DNA of 64,000 nt from Hymenobacter chitinivorans DSM 11115 (GTDB lineage Bacteria > Bacteroidota > Bacteroidia > Cytophagales > Hymenobacteraceae). Below are positions 48,886 to 58,508 of the stretch, in pieces. The first letter of the stretch is position 1. Each line of letters begins with the position of its first letter. The DNA lies in contig NZ_PGFA01000001.1 in NCBI RefSeq assembly GCF_002797555.1, positions 992,001 to 1,056,000 on the forward strand. Reading direction: 5' to 3'. Position numbers and translations under genes: made by a program. The notes beneath the pieces are model-generated. The model was given only the letters and a program-made list of their open reading frames with translations. It had not been told where the DNA came from and did no database searches.

Positions 48886-50088
48886 TTAAGCGTTTTGGGC
48901 GGCCAAAACTTCTTTTACTTTCTGAGCGGCATCTTTCAGCAATACGGCCGAGTACACCTTCAGGCCGCTCTCGTCGATGATGCGGGCGCCTTCTTCGGCG
49001 TTGGTACCCTGCAGACGCACGATAATCGGCACTTTGATGTCGCCGATGTTCTTGTAGGCTTCTACCACACCGTTGGCCACCCGGTCGCAGCGTACGATGC
49101 CACCAAAGATGTTAATCAGGATGGCCTTCACATTCGGGTCCTTCAGGATGATACGGAAACCGGCTTCTACGGTCTGGGCATTAGCTCCACCCCCTACGTC
49201 GAGGAAGTTGGCGGGCTCCCCGCCCGAGAGCTTAATGATGTCCATGGTAGCCATGGCCAAGCCGGCGCCGTTGACCATGCAGCCCACGTTGCCGTCGAGC
49301 TTCACGTAGTTCAGGTTCGAGGCCGAGGCCTCTACTTCCAGCGGGTCTTCCTCGTTGGTGTCGCGCAGGGCTACGAAGTCCTTGTGGCGGTAGAGGGCGT
49401 TTTCGTCGAGGGTTACCTTGGCGTCCACGGCCAGGATCTTGTTGTCCGACGTTTTGAGGACGGGGTTAATTTCGAACATCGAGGAATCGGTGTCGTCATA
49501 GGCCTTATAAAGGGCCGTTACGAACTTCACCATTTCCTTGAAGGCTTCGCCCTCGGTGCCGAGGTTGAAGGCAATTTTGCGGGCCTGGAAGCCCTGCAGA
49601 CCCACGCGGGGGTCGATGATTTCCTTGTGGATTTTCTCGGGGTGCGCCTCAGCTACTTCCTCGATGTCCATGCCACCCTCGGTGGTGTAGATGATGACGT
49701 TCTTGCCCGAAGTCCGGTCGAGCAGCACGCTCATGTAGTATTCCTTGGGCTCGGAAGCACCGGGGTAGTACACGTCCTGGGCTACCAGCACTTTGTGCAC
49801 TTTGCGGCCTTCGGCACCGGTTTGCTTGGTTACGAGCTGCATGCCGATAATCTGGCCGGCAATTTCTTTTACCTGCTCCAGGTTTTTGGCGAGTTTCACC
49901 CCGCCCCCTTTGCCGCGGCCACCCGCGTGGATCTGGGCCTTAATCACGTGCCAGCTGGTGCCGGTGTCGGCGGTCAGCTTTTTGGCCGCTTCTACAGCTT
50001 CTTCCGCGGTGTCGGCCACAATGCCTTCCTGCACGCGGACGCCGTAGCTTTTGAGGATTTCTTTACCCTGATACTCGTGAATGTTCAT
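48886..50088 (-). CDS. sucC: Succinyl-CoA synthetase beta subunit
   Basis: A full-length, 400-residue beta subunit starting [19 protein letters not shown]. It has an ATP-grasp nucleotide-binding half ([15 protein letters not shown], residues about 51-65) and a C-terminal CoA-ligase half ([30 protein letters not shown]). It joins succinate to CoA with phosphate transfer in the TCA cycle. The alpha subunit gene is not adjacent, as is usual in Bacteroidota. Confidence 0.96.
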   Translation of the reverse strand: MNIHEYQGKEILKSYGVRVQEGIVADTAEEAVEAAKKLTADTGTSWHVIKAQIHAGGRGKGGGVKLAKNLEQVKEIAGQIIGMQLVTKQTGAEGRKVHKVLVAQDVYYPGASEPKEYYMSVLLDRTSGKNVIIYTTEGGMDIEEVAEAHPEKIHKEIIDPRVGLQGFQARKIAFNLGTEGEAFKEMVKFVTALYKAYDDTDSSMFEINPVLKTSDNKILAVDAKVTLDENALYRHKDFVALRDTNEEDPLEVEASASNLNYVKLDGNVGCMVNGAGLAMATMDIIKLSGGEPANFLDVGGGANAQTVEAGFRIILKDPNVKAILINIFGGIVRCDRVANGVVEAYKNIGDIKVPIIVRLQGTNAEEGARIIDESGLKVYSAVLLKDAAQKVKEVLAAQNA

Positions 50089-50302
50089 AGAGGGTCAGTT
50101 CAATGGGGGTTGACGGGGTGGTGTTCTACTAGGCCACGAAAGTAGGCATTATTCGCTGTCATTGCGAGTAAGGCCCCGGATTCCGGACGGGAGACGGCGA
50201 AAATTGCCCTTTCAACCGCCAGCACCCAGTTTTGTTAGCCGGACAATCGGTTGTCCTGGAGTTCGGCCCGCGTCTTGCTGCCGCCCAACGCTGAAACCCG
50301 CT

Positions 50303-51439
50303 TTATTGCCCAAACCAGCGGGCCATAACCTGCTCGGCGGGCTTGTGCTGGGGCGTGAAATCGGCGTGGCGGCGGGCGGGGCCGTCGGGGGCTAGGCCGG
50401 GGTACCATTTCCAGACAAACAGCCCCTTGAACCAGGGCTGGGGCCAGAACGTCTCAAACAAAGCGGCGTAGCAGTTGGCCTGGGTTTGCTCATCAGAAGT
50501 GAAGAATACGGCCGTGCGGTCGGGCCAAGTCCAGGGCTCAATGGCCGCGTCGGCAGTGTTGCGGTAGCCAGCTTCGGTGAAGACTACAGGCTTCCGGTAT
50601 TTCTTCCGTACCCGTTCGATGGCCGCCTGGTGGGCTTGCCAGGCGGCCCGCAGCTCAGCCGGGGGCGGACTCGAGTTCTTGCTCAGCGGGAAATAGGCTT
50701 GGATGCCGATAAAGTCCAGCGCATCCCAGAACCGGACCTGCTCGTACTCGCCGCTCCAGTTGGCAGCGTACGTGAGCGGGCCGTGATACACGCGGCGTAC
50801 CTCTTTAATAAGAGTACGCCATTCTTTCTCGTGGCTCACAGTTTTGCCCAGCTCCGTACCAATGCAAAGCGCGCCAAAGTGATTTTCTTCGGCCATTTGA
50901 GCGTAGTGCAGTATAAAAACGGAGTAGGAAGCAAACCAGGCCTGCCACGCGGCGGGCGTCGCCATGTCGATATTGCCGGGCCAAGCCCCGGGGCCCCGCA
51001 CCCAGAGGTGGGGCTTTAGCAAAGTCTGGATACCGCGCTGCTGGGCCAGCTGGGCCGTATAGATCAAGCCGTAGTCGGTTTCGCCCCAGAGGCCGCGCCG
51101 CCGGCTTTGCCCGGTGCGGGTGCCGGTATGCAGCTGCACGGCGGGCACCGTGGCGCTGGGCTGCCAGCCAAAGGGCGTTTGAGCTATCCAGGTGACGTGG
51201 GCCTGGGTCAGAGGCTCCAGATCGGCGGCCGTAATTGAATCGCCGGCTACCCAACTCACGCCCCGGAAGCGGTCATCGGCCAGCAGCTCGGCCAGGGGCC
51301 GGGCCGGGGGGGCAGCTGCGGGCCGGGGGGCGGGCGAGTGGGGCCAGTACCACCAGGCCGCTGCCACGGTCAGCAGCAGACCCAGGGCTGCTGCGGGGCC
51401 GGCCCAGAGCCAATGGCGCGCAGAAAACGAAGCAACCAT
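50303..51439 (-). CDS. Glycoside hydrolase, GH113-like TIM barrel
   Basis: A 378-residue protein from the ATG at 51439: signal anchor (LWAGPAAALGLLLTVAAAWW), then an (alpha/beta)8 domain typical of GH113 beta-mannanase-like proteins: RGVSWVAGD, LLKPHLWV, FGALCIGTELG (the acid/base Glu) and VVFTEAGY (the nucleophile Glu). It probably acts in the periplasm or at the cell surface on mannan- or glucan-type chains. It stands alone. Confidence 0.78.
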   Translation of the reverse strand: MVASFSARHWLWAGPAAALGLLLTVAAAWWYWPHSPAPRPAAAPPARPLAELLADDRFRGVSWVAGDSITAADLEPLTQAHVTWIAQTPFGWQPSATVPAVQLHTGTRTGQSRRRGLWGETDYGLIYTAQLAQQRGIQTLLKPHLWVRGPGAWPGNIDMATPAAWQAWFASYSVFILHYAQMAEENHFGALCIGTELGKTVSHEKEWRTLIKEVRRVYHGPLTYAANWSGEYEQVRFWDALDFIGIQAYFPLSKNSSPPPAELRAAWQAHQAAIERVRKKYRKPVVFTEAGYRNTADAAIEPWTWPDRTAVFFTSDEQTQANCYAALFETFWPQPWFKGLFVWKWYPGLAPDGPARRHADFTPQHKPAEQVMARWFGQ

Positions 51440-51579
51440 GCGTCGGGAAAGGGGAGGAGAGAAAAAAGAAAGTAGGCTTGCTGGCAGCACTAGCCGGGTT
51501 TTCTGCGTAGCAAGCCGGGAAGCTAGTCGGCAACTAAGGGCTAATCTGCAATTCAAACCCGACAACTCCCTACATTCCG

Positions 51580-51587
51580 TAGATTTG
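51580..51587 (+). promoter_or_regulatory. -7 box TAGATTTG for the ABC ATPase gene
   Basis: TAGATTTG matches TAnnTTTG and lies 34 bp before the start at 51622. No clear -33 element at 19 bp. Confidence 0.45.
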
Positions 51588-51621
51588 TTTTTAATACGCG
51601 CCCATTCAATTCTGCTTTCCC

Positions 51622-52278
51622 TTGCTGCAGGCCATCAACGTTCGGAAGAAATACAACACGCTGGAAGTGCTCCGGGGCATCGATCTGACAATTGAAAAGT
51701 CGGAAATCGTGTCGATTGTCGGCTCCTCGGGGGCTGGAAAAAGTACGCTGCTGCACATTTTGGGCACTCTGGACAACCCCGACTCGGGCGAGGTGCTGTT
51801 CGATGGTACTTCGGTCAGCTCGCTGGGTCGCTCCGACCTGGCCCGGTTTCGTAATCGCCACATTGGCTTTATCTTCCAGTTTCACAACCTGCTGCCCGAG
51901 TTCACGGCCCTGGAAAACGTGTGCTTGCCGGCTTACCTAGCCGGCCGCTCGGAAAAGGAAACCCGGGTGCGGGCCCGTGAATTGCTGGGTATGCTCAACC
52001 TGGAACGCCGCGCCGACCATAAGCCTTCCGAAATGAGCGGCGGGGAGCAGCAGCGCACGGCCGTAGCCCGGGCTCTGATCAACTCCCCCGAAATTATCTT
52101 CGCCGACGAGCCCAGCGGCAACCTCGATTCCCAGAATGCCCAGGAGCTGCACCAGATTTTCTTTCTGCTGCGCAAAGAGCTGGGTCAAACCTTCGTGATT
52201 GTGACCCACAACGACCAGCTGGCCGAAATGGCCGACCGCAAGATTACCATGCGCGACGGCAACATCTGGGAAGGCTAG
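51622..52278 (+). CDS. ABC transporter ATP-binding protein, LolD-like
   Basis: A 218-residue ATPase with Walker [10 protein letters not shown]-loop QFHNLLPEF, signature MSGGEQQR, Walker [11 protein letters not shown] and the switch VTHN. The pattern and length fit the LolD/MacB/FtsE group, which extracts lipoproteins from the inner membrane or extrudes substrates. It starts at TTG; no better start is present because the conserved MLQA..VRKKY begins there. The permease is not adjacent. Confidence 0.85.
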   Translation: MLQAINVRKKYNTLEVLRGIDLTIEKSEIVSIVGSSGAGKSTLLHILGTLDNPDSGEVLFDGTSVSSLGRSDLARFRNRHIGFIFQFHNLLPEFTALENVCLPAYLAGRSEKETRVRARELLGMLNLERRADHKPSEMSGGEQQRTAVARALINSPEIIFADEPSGNLDSQNAQELHQIFFLLRKELGQTFVIVTHNDQLAEMADRKITMRDGNIWEG

Positions 52279-52330
52279 GCAGGCTAGCAAAGATTGCTAA
52301 GATAACTGGTTAAGCTTAAATACGTTATAG

Positions 52331-52366
52331 GCTCTGTTGGACGTTGGGTCCGGCAGAGCTTTTTTT
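52331..52366 (+). terminator. Terminator after the ABC ATPase gene
   Basis: GCTCTG-TT-GGAC / GGTCC-GG-CAGAGC stem, then T7. From here to 52554 the DNA is AT-rich and I see no gene. Confidence 0.75.
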
Positions 52367-52554
52367 ATTGCCCGCCGCTGCGGCCGCCGACGCTCAGTAG
52401 TCGGCTAAATATTTTAGCCAATGTTTAAGCGAATAGGAACACATAGTATATGTCTTACGTTTGCTATTGTGCTAACCAGGTTAGAAATAGGGTATTTGAA
52501 AATACTTTGTAACTACCTGATAATCAAGACAAAAATTTACTAAAAAAGCCCTGG

Positions 52555-52588
52555 TTTTTTGCACCAAAAACCCCGTACTTTAGTTTAG
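52555..52588 (+). promoter_or_regulatory. Promoter of the ERF-like gene
   Basis: TTTTTTG (52555-52561), 19 bp, TAGTTTAG (52581-52588). Both boxes and spacing fit the Bacteroidota consensus with one mismatch in the -7 box. Confidence 0.6.
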
Positions 52589-52621
52589 TAATAGAACAAC
52601 AGAACGTACTACAGGACACTT

Positions 52622-53434
52622 ATGGAAACCGCCATGAACGAAGCCACCAAAGCCCCTAAAACCCAGGTCAACAAGACCAAAATCGAGAGCTACGACATCT
52701 CGCGCTCCGATGAGACGTTGCACTTGGCCACGGATTTGGCCAAGTTCATCAAGGATAATAAGCTCACCACGAATGTGCAGGGCAAAGAGTTTGTGAATGT
52801 GGAGGGCTGGCAGTATGCCGGTTCCCGACTGGGCATCGTGCCCATCGTGGACCACGTCATCAATGTGAGCACCGAAACAGAAATAAAGTATCAGGCCAAA
52901 GTGACGCTGTTCGACTTGCGCAGCGGCCACACGGTGGGCGCGGGCTTCGCCATCTGCTCGAATAAGGAGCAGGGCAAGAAGTTCTACCAGGAGTTTGCCA
53001 TCATGAGCATGGCTCAGACGCGCGCTATTGGGAAGGCCTACCGTAACATTCTGGCCTGGATTATCCGGGCGGCGGGCTACGAGCCCACCCCGGCTGAGGA
53101 AATGGATTACGGCGGAAACACGACCGATGCGAAGGTGGTTGCCGCTGCTCCGGCTCCTCAGGAAGCTCCCGCTGCCCAGGTAGCCGCGGCCATGAAGGCC
53201 GTACCCGCTGAGCCAGTGGTAGCCGAAGCTGCTGCTCCCGCAGTAGCCTACGCCACGGCGTCGCAGAAAGAGGAAATCATCCGCTTGCTCAACCATCCGG
53301 TGATTACCCGTCAGGAAAAGACCAAGATGCTCCTCAACATCAACCGTCTGGACGAAGAGCGCGCTAACCAGGCCATTGCCAAGCTTAAGAAGGCCATCGA
53401 CGACCGTGAAAACGGCGAGTCGGCTGCCGCCTAA
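52622..53434 (+). CDS. ERF-like single-strand annealing protein candidate
   Basis: A 270-residue protein. Residues 20-160 form a folded domain ending MSMAQTRAIGKAYRNILAWI (about 120-140); the QTRA.G.A.R helix is the most conserved part of ERF/Sak-type annealing proteins in phages and of some ssDNA-binding proteins in Bacteroidota. Residues 165-220 are an Ala/Pro linker, and 225-265 a helical tail (RLDEERANQAIAKLKKAID). It is outside the prophage and behind its own promoter. recQ is the next gene, which supports a DNA-repair role, but the name is tentative. Confidence 0.5.
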   Translation: METAMNEATKAPKTQVNKTKIESYDISRSDETLHLATDLAKFIKDNKLTTNVQGKEFVNVEGWQYAGSRLGIVPIVDHVINVSTETEIKYQAKVTLFDLRSGHTVGAGFAICSNKEQGKKFYQEFAIMSMAQTRAIGKAYRNILAWIIRAAGYEPTPAEEMDYGGNTTDAKVVAAAPAPQEAPAAQVAAAMKAVPAEPVVAEAAAPAVAYATASQKEEIIRLLNHPVITRQEKTKMLLNINRLDEERANQAIAKLKKAIDDRENGESAAA

Positions 53435-53460
53435 GGATTTATCTATCCTTATTTATATCG

Positions 53461-53493
53461 AAAGCCCGGTTCCGTATGGAGCCGGGCTTTTTT
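53461..53493 (+). terminator. Terminator after the ERF-like gene
   Basis: AAAGCCCGGTTCC / GGAGCCGGGCTTT hairpin with a 4-nt loop, then T's. Confidence 0.82.
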
Positions 53494-53502
53494 GTCTTTG
53501 TA

Positions 53503-53702
53503 CCCGCTCGGCTGTCAGCCTTCATCTGGCGTACGCTTGCGAAGGACCTTCCTCGCCTTGGTGACAAGCTTGATTCAACCCGATAAAGCTATTTGCCAAC
53601 AGCATAATTGAAGGGTTTTTACATTGGCACTGAACTGCAGTGGGGTAGGAGAGAAGGGTCCTTCGCAAGCGTACGCCAGATGAAGGCTGGCAGATGAGCG
53701 GT
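53503..53702. repeat. 200-bp element with 46-bp imperfect inverted ends in front of recQ
   Basis: The inner 37 bp of the arms (53512-53548 and 53657-53693) are inverse copies with one mismatch; a further match (CCGCTC) extends them to about 46 bp. The interior is 108 bp and codes for nothing visible. The right arm ends just before the recQ start. It could be a non-autonomous transposon (MITE) or a long RNA hairpin in the recQ leader. No clear target-site duplication was seen. Confidence 0.7.
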
Positions 53703-53703
53703 A

Positions 53704-55704
53704 ATGCCCAACCGCCGCTTCCGTTTCCCGCCGGGCGGCGCTACCTTCGCCTTTCCTTATTCTAGCCCGGATTCTTACGCTTTGTCAGACCTACCTACCG
53801 ACGATATTCTGCTGGTCTTGCGCCAGACCTGGGGCCACTCGGCTTTCCGGCCCATGCAGGAAGACATTATCCGCTCGGTGCTGGCTGGGCAGGATACCCT
53901 GGCCTTGCTGCCCACTGGTGGCGGCAAAAGCATTTGCTTTCAGGTGCCCGCCCTGGCCCGGCCGGGCCTGTGCCTGGTCGTCTCCCCGCTGATTGCCCTG
54001 ATGAAAGACCAGGTGGAAAACCTGCGCAAGCGCGGCATCAAGGCCGAAGCGGTGTACGCGGGGATGAGCCACACTGAAATCGACCAGACGCTGGACAACT
54101 GCGTGTACGGGCCGGTGAAGTTCCTGTACGTAAGTCCGGAGCGGCTGCTGACCGACATGTTTCAGGCCCGCGTCAAGAAGATGAAGGTGAGTTTGCTGGC
54201 CGTGGATGAGGCGCACTGCCTTTCTCAGTGGGGGTATGACTTCCGGCCGCCCTACTTACGCATTGCCGAGCTGCGGGAGCTGCTGCCGGGCGTGCCCTGC
54301 ATTGCCCTCACGGCCACGGCTACCGAGCAAGTGCGCCAGGATATTGTGGAAAAGCTGCATTTTGGGGTCAACCACCGCGTTTTTCAGCAGAGCTTCGCCC
54401 GGCCGAACCTGTCGTACTCGGTGCTGGCTACCGAAGACAAGCTGCGGCGGCTGGAGGAAGTAGTGCGCGGGGTGGGGGCCGACAAAACCAGTATCGTGTA
54501 TGCCCGCACCCGGCGCCAGACGGAGGATACAGCGGCGTTTCTGCAGCAGGCGGGTGTAAAAGCTGCACCCTACCACGCCGGTTTGCCCTCCGAGCAGCGC
54601 ACCCGCACCCAGCAGGAGTGGATGCAGAACCGCATCCGGTGCATTGTGGCCACCAACGCCTTTGGTATGGGCATCGACAAGCCCGACGTGCGCCTGGTAG
54701 TGCACCTCGACGCGCCGGATAATCTGGAGGCCTACTATCAGGAAGCGGGCCGGGCCGGGCGCGACGAGAAGTACGCCTTTGCCGTGCTCTTGCAGGCTCC
54801 CAATGATGCCGACGAGTTGCGCCGCCGCACCCAGCAGGCCTTTCCTCCCCTCGATACGGTGCGGCGGGTGTACCAGGCGTTGGCTAATTTCTCGCGCACG
54901 GCCGTGGGCGGTGGCGAGTTGGTAGCCTTCGACTTCGACTTGCAGCAGTTTGCCGAAACCTACCGTATCAAGGCCCTGGACGCACACAACAGCCTGCGGA
55001 CCCTGGAGCGGGAAGGCTTCGTGCAGGTGAACGAGGCCGTCAACAACCCCGCCCGGGTGCACATTCCCATCGACCACACCGATTTGTACCGCTTTCAGGT
55101 GGCCAATGCCCAGCACGACCAGCTCATCAAAAGCTTGCTGCGCTTCAACGGTGGGGAGCTGTTCACCGGCTTTCAGCGGATTTCGGAAAACAGCCTGGCC
55201 CAGCACCTGAAAAAAAGCGTGCTGGACGTGCGCAAAATGCTCGTATTCCTCCACCGCTCGGGCATTATCCAGTACCAGCCCAAGCACGAATCACCCCAGG
55301 CCTTGTTCACGACGGGCCGCTACGACGCCGACAAGCTGCCCCTGGACCAGAAGCGCCTCAACCAGGCCCGGGAGCTAGCCCTGCACAAAACCGAGTCGGT
55401 AATTCGTTACGCTGATGGGGGCCGCTGCCGCCAGCAGCTGCTGCTGGAGTATTTTGGGGAGCTGGACGCCGTCCCCTGCAAGGTGTGCGACTATTGCCTG
55501 GCCCAGAAAAAAGCCCAGCAGGCCCCGGCGCCGGCGGCCGGATTGCGCGAGCAACTCGTGCAACTGCTCAAAGCCGCGCCCCAGACGCCCCGGGAAGTGC
55601 TGACCCATTTTGCGCCCGGGCAAGCCACCGAAGTTACCGAGCAACTGCGGGAGCTGGTCGAGCTGGGCCAGCTGCGCTACGCGCCCGACGGGCGGTTGGG
55701 GTAA
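53704..55704 (+). CDS. recQ: ATP-dependent DNA helicase RecQ
   Basis: A 666-residue helicase. Motif I is LLPTGGGKS (about 65-73), motif II VDEAHCLSQWGYDFRP (about 166-181), and motif VI YYQEAGRAGRDEK. The RQC zinc site is incomplete to my eye but CRQQLLLEYFGE...CKVCDYC is present near 575-600. A clear HRDC domain is not visible, so the end is short. The first 25 residues (RFRFPPGGATFAF) do not look native; a start nearer LPTDDILLVLRQTWG is likely. It unwinds recombination intermediates. Confidence 0.92.
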   Translation: MPNRRFRFPPGGATFAFPYSSPDSYALSDLPTDDILLVLRQTWGHSAFRPMQEDIIRSVLAGQDTLALLPTGGGKSICFQVPALARPGLCLVVSPLIALMKDQVENLRKRGIKAEAVYAGMSHTEIDQTLDNCVYGPVKFLYVSPERLLTDMFQARVKKMKVSLLAVDEAHCLSQWGYDFRPPYLRIAELRELLPGVPCIALTATATEQVRQDIVEKLHFGVNHRVFQQSFARPNLSYSVLATEDKLRRLEEVVRGVGADKTSIVYARTRRQTEDTAAFLQQAGVKAAPYHAGLPSEQRTRTQQEWMQNRIRCIVATNAFGMGIDKPDVRLVVHLDAPDNLEAYYQEAGRAGRDEKYAFAVLLQAPNDADELRRRTQQAFPPLDTVRRVYQALANFSRTAVGGGELVAFDFDLQQFAETYRIKALDAHNSLRTLEREGFVQVNEAVNNPARVHIPIDHTDLYRFQVANAQHDQLIKSLLRFNGGELFTGFQRISENSLAQHLKKSVLDVRKMLVFLHRSGIIQYQPKHESPQALFTTGRYDADKLPLDQKRLNQARELALHKTESVIRYADGGRCRQQLLLEYFGELDAVPCKVCDYCLAQKKAQQAPAPAAGLREQLVQLLKAAPQTPREVLTHFAPGQATEVTEQLRELVELGQLRYAPDGRLG

Positions 55705-55726
55705 AGCTGACGTGCGGTTTAAGTAA

Positions 55727-55774
55727 CAAGTCGCCCCGGCTGCCTCTGAGACTAGGGCGGCCGGGGCGGCTTGT
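55727..55774. terminator. Hairpin between convergent recQ and the PfpI gene
   Basis: CAAGTCGCCCCGGC pairs with GCCGGGGCGGCTTG with one mismatch, loop of about 16 nt. It can end both transcripts. Confidence 0.65.
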
Positions 55775-55793
55775 TTTCGAAAAGTTGACGGAA

Positions 55794-56474
55794 TTACTTT
55801 TTCAGCAGCTTGAGCAGCTCTTCGGCAGCCGGCTCCGAGGAAGCCGGGTTCTGGCCCGTAATTAAGTGGCCTTCGGTGACTACATACGGCTGCCAGTCGG
55901 CGCCTTTGGAGTAGTTGGCACCGTGGGCTACCAGCATGTCTTCCACCAAAAACGGCACCACGTCGGTGAGCTGTACGGCGGCTTCTTCGGAGTTGGTGAA
56001 GCCCGCTACTTGCTTGCCTTTCACCAGCGGCTCGCAGTTGGCGGCTTTCACGTGGCGCAGGACGCCGGGCGCGTGGCAGACGGCCGCCACCGGTTTGCCG
56101 GCGGCGTAAAAGCTTTCAATCAACTCAATCGACTTTTGGTCCTCGGCCAAATCCCAGAGCGGGCCGTGGCCACCGGGGTAGAATACCGCGTCGTAGTCGG
56201 CAGCCGATACGGAGGCGAGCTTTACCGTGCTGGCCAGGGCTTGCTGGGCAGCCGGGTCACTTTTGAAGCGCCGGGTAGCATCGGTCTGGGCGCCGGGGTC
56301 GTCACTCTTGGGGTCGAGGGGTGGCTGCCCACCGGCGGGGGAGGCCAGGGTCAGGGTCGCGCCGGCGTCTTTAAAAACGTAGTAGGGAGCGGCAAACTCT
56401 TCCAGCCAGAAGCCGGTTTTGTGGCCCGTGTTTCCCAGCTCGTCGTGGGAAGTCAATACCATCAGAATGTTCAT
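55794..56474 (-). CDS. DJ-1/PfpI-family protein (class I glutamine amidotransferase-like)
   Basis: A 226-residue protein starting MNILMVLTSHDELG. The nucleophile elbow AAVCHAPG places the reactive cysteine near 133; the GGHGPLWDL segment (about 98-107) is typical of the Hsp31/YhbO-like subgroup. Members act as glyoxalases, deglycases or chaperones. It forms a small minus-strand stress cluster with the monooxygenase and oxidoreductase genes upstream. Confidence 0.87.
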   Translation of the reverse strand: MNILMVLTSHDELGNTGHKTGFWLEEFAAPYYVFKDAGATLTLASPAGGQPPLDPKSDDPGAQTDATRRFKSDPAAQQALASTVKLASVSAADYDAVFYPGGHGPLWDLAEDQKSIELIESFYAAGKPVAAVCHAPGVLRHVKAANCEPLVKGKQVAGFTNSEEAAVQLTDVVPFLVEDMLVAHGANYSKGADWQPYVVTEGHLITGQNPASSEPAAEELLKLLKK

Positions 56475-56513
56475 GATGAATTAGGTACAGAGTGAAAAAG
56501 AAACGGCGCGGCC

Positions 56514-56822
56514 TTACAGCAGCAGCCGGTAGAAAGTGGTTTTGCGCTCGGCCAGCAGGGGCACAATCTGGCCCAGCACGATACGCTTGAAGTCGGCCGT
56601 TTCGCGGTGGGCCAGCTGAGCGGCCTGGTTCACGTACTGCTCGTAGATGAAGAAGCGCCCCGGCTCCTCGGTCGACTGATGGGCGGTGTACACCAGGTTG
56701 CCGGGCTCGTTGGCGCGCACGGCTTGGGCCGCTTCCCGCAGCAGGCGGCCCACCGTTTCCTCGTGCCCAGGTTGCACCAGCCACTCGGCCGCTACGCAAT
56801 AGATATCTGCTTCAGTACTCAT
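56514..56822 (-). CDS. Antibiotic biosynthesis monooxygenase (ABM)-domain protein
   Basis: A 102-residue ferredoxin-like protein with the usual ABM pattern (AAEWLVQPGHEETVGRLLRE, PGNLVYTAHQSTEEPGRFFI YEQY). Small members oxidise quinols or related molecules. It starts 112 bp behind the oxidoreductase stop and 39 bp before the PfpI gene, probably one stress operon. Confidence 0.85.
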   Translation of the reverse strand: MSTEADIYCVAAEWLVQPGHEETVGRLLREAAQAVRANEPGNLVYTAHQSTEEPGRFFIYEQYVNQAAQLAHRETADFKRIVLGQIVPLLAERKTTFYRLLL

Positions 56823-56934
56823 AAGGTTGGGAGTTTAAGGTTTCACGCAGTGGTTCGGGGGGTAAAACCGCAGGGTCGCGCAGTGGCTGTTCTGGAGACA
56901 CAGAACCAGCGCGAAACCCTGCGGGCAATAGATG

Positions 56935-57933
56935 TTAGCTGACTTTCACCAGGGCTTTGCCGGTATTTTCGCCTTTAAAGAGGCCCAGAAAAGCCGCCGG
57001 AATCTGGTCGAAGCCCTCGGTAATGGTTTCCTCGGCCTGCAGCTTGCCCTGGCGGTACCACTGCGTGAGCTGCTGCACGCCCTCGGGCCAGCGGCTGTAA
57101 TAGTCGCCCACGATGAAGCCTTGCAGCCGGGCGCTGCTTTTGAGTAGCTTGGTTTCGGGGCGCGGGCCCACCGGCGTTTCGGTATCGTTGTAGCTGGCAA
57201 TCTGCCCGCAGAGGGCAATACGGGCGTGCTTGTTGAGCAAATCGTAGACGGCATCGGTAATGGCACCGCCCACGTTGTCGAAGTAGCAGTCGACGCCGCC
57301 GGGAGCCGCTGCCGCCAGGGCCTGGGCCATGTCGGGCGTGGTTTTGTAGTTGATAGCCTCGTCGAAACCCAGCTGCTTGAGGTAGGCTACTTTCTCGGCG
57401 GAGCCGGCCGTGCCGATAACCCGGGCGCCCTGAATCTTGGCCAGCTGGCCCACCACCATGCCCACGGCCCCGGCCGCGCCCGATACCACCACGGTTTCGC
57501 CGGGCTTGGGCTGGCAGATGTCGAGCAGCCCGAAGTAGGCCGTCAGCCCGGGCATGCCCAGCAGCCCCAGGAAGTAGCTCACCGGCGCCTGGTCGGTTGG
57601 AATCCGGTTCAGGCCTTTGCCGTCGGAGAGAACAAACTCCTGCCAGGGCAGATTGCCGACCACCACGCTGCCCACCGGCAAGGCTTCGTTTTGGCTTTCA
57701 ATGACTTCGGCCACGGCCCCGCCGGCAATTGGCTCGCCCACCTGAAACGGCGCAATGTAGGACTTGCCCTCGTTCATGCGGCCCCGCATGTAGGGGTCCA
57801 CGGATACGTAGCGGGTCTGGAGCAGCACCTGGCCAGCGGCCGGGGCGGGCAGCTCCCGGGTTTCGAACTGAAATTGGGCGGCCGTGGGCAGGCCCTGAGG
57901 GCGGCTGGCCAGCAGAATGGTTTGGGTTTTCAT
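56935..57933 (-). CDS. NADP-dependent oxidoreductase (CurA/YncB, medium-chain type)
   Basis: A 332-residue enzyme starting MKTQTILLASRPQGLP. An N-terminal GroES-like domain (SVDPYMRGRM, about 41-50) is followed by an NADP-binding Rossmann fold (VVVSGAAGAVGMVVGQLAK, about 145-163). No zinc ligands, as expected for the leukotriene B4 dehydrogenase group. It reduces alpha,beta-unsaturated carbonyls. The ATG at 57933 is preferred over 57969. Confidence 0.9.
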   Translation of the reverse strand: MKTQTILLASRPQGLPTAAQFQFETRELPAPAAGQVLLQTRYVSVDPYMRGRMNEGKSYIAPFQVGEPIAGGAVAEVIESQNEALPVGSVVVGNLPWQEFVLSDGKGLNRIPTDQAPVSYFLGLLGMPGLTAYFGLLDICQPKPGETVVVSGAAGAVGMVVGQLAKIQGARVIGTAGSAEKVAYLKQLGFDEAINYKTTPDMAQALAAAAPGGVDCYFDNVGGAITDAVYDLLNKHARIALCGQIASYNDTETPVGPRPETKLLKSSARLQGFIVGDYYSRWPEGVQQLTQWYRQGKLQAEETITEGFDQIPAAFLGLFKGENTGKALVKVS

Positions 57934-58029
57934 AGACGTAGAAGGGAAGCGGGAAAGGATAGAAACCAAAAACTGTCATTCCGGGCGGTGGTCCGGCCCG
58001 AAATGACAGTTGGCAGCACTGCGCTAAAA

Positions 58030-58464
58030 CTACGCGTTGGTCGTCGTGCTCAGCGTTACCTCGATGTTGCCTTTGGTAGCGCGCGAGTAGGGGCAAATGC
58101 CGTGGGCGGCTTCCACCAGCTGCTCGGCCTGGGCCTGCTCGATACCGGGAATGTTCACGTGCAGGTCGGCCGAAATGCCGTAGCCGCCGTCTTCGGCCTT
58201 ACCGAAGCCGATGAAAGCTTCCACCGTCACGCCTTCCAGCTTCACCTTGGCCTGGCGGGCGGCCACCCCCAGGGCGCCTTCGAAGCAGGCCGCGTAGCCG
58301 GCAGCAAACAGCTGCTCAGGGTTGGTAGCTCCCGCCTTGCCGGGGCCGCCCATTTCCTTGGGCGTGCTCAGGTCGATGTCCAGCACGTTGTTGTTGGTGG
58401 TTACATGACCGTCGCGGCCACCTTTGGCCAGGGCTTGAGCGGTGAAGATTTTTTCGATTTTCAT
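58030..58464 (-). CDS. ohr: Organic hydroperoxide resistance protein Ohr
   Basis: A 144-residue Ohr with active cysteines C60 (GYAACFEGAL) and C124 (GICPYS). It reduces organic and fatty-acid hydroperoxides. It lies 44 bp behind the ohrR gene on the same strand, so it is co-transcribed with its own sensor. It is a paralogue of the protein at 47235-47684. Confidence 0.93.
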   Translation of the reverse strand: MKIEKIFTAQALAKGGRDGHVTTNNNVLDIDLSTPKEMGGPGKAGATNPEQLFAAGYAACFEGALGVAARQAKVKLEGVTVEAFIGFGKAEDGGYGISADLHVNIPGIEQAQAEQLVEAAHGICPYSRATKGNIEVTLSTTTNA

Positions 58465-58508
58465 CGGAGCAGAGAAAAAAAGTGAATTGGGTAGAAAAGC
58501 CGGCCGGG

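Noticed and set aside
48895..50145. 416-residue open frame opposite sucC
   Set aside because: Mirror frame of a strongly conserved housekeeping gene.
57226..58485. 419-residue plus-strand frame across the oxidoreductase and ohr genes
   Set aside because: Spans two well-identified minus-strand genes and has no domain signature.
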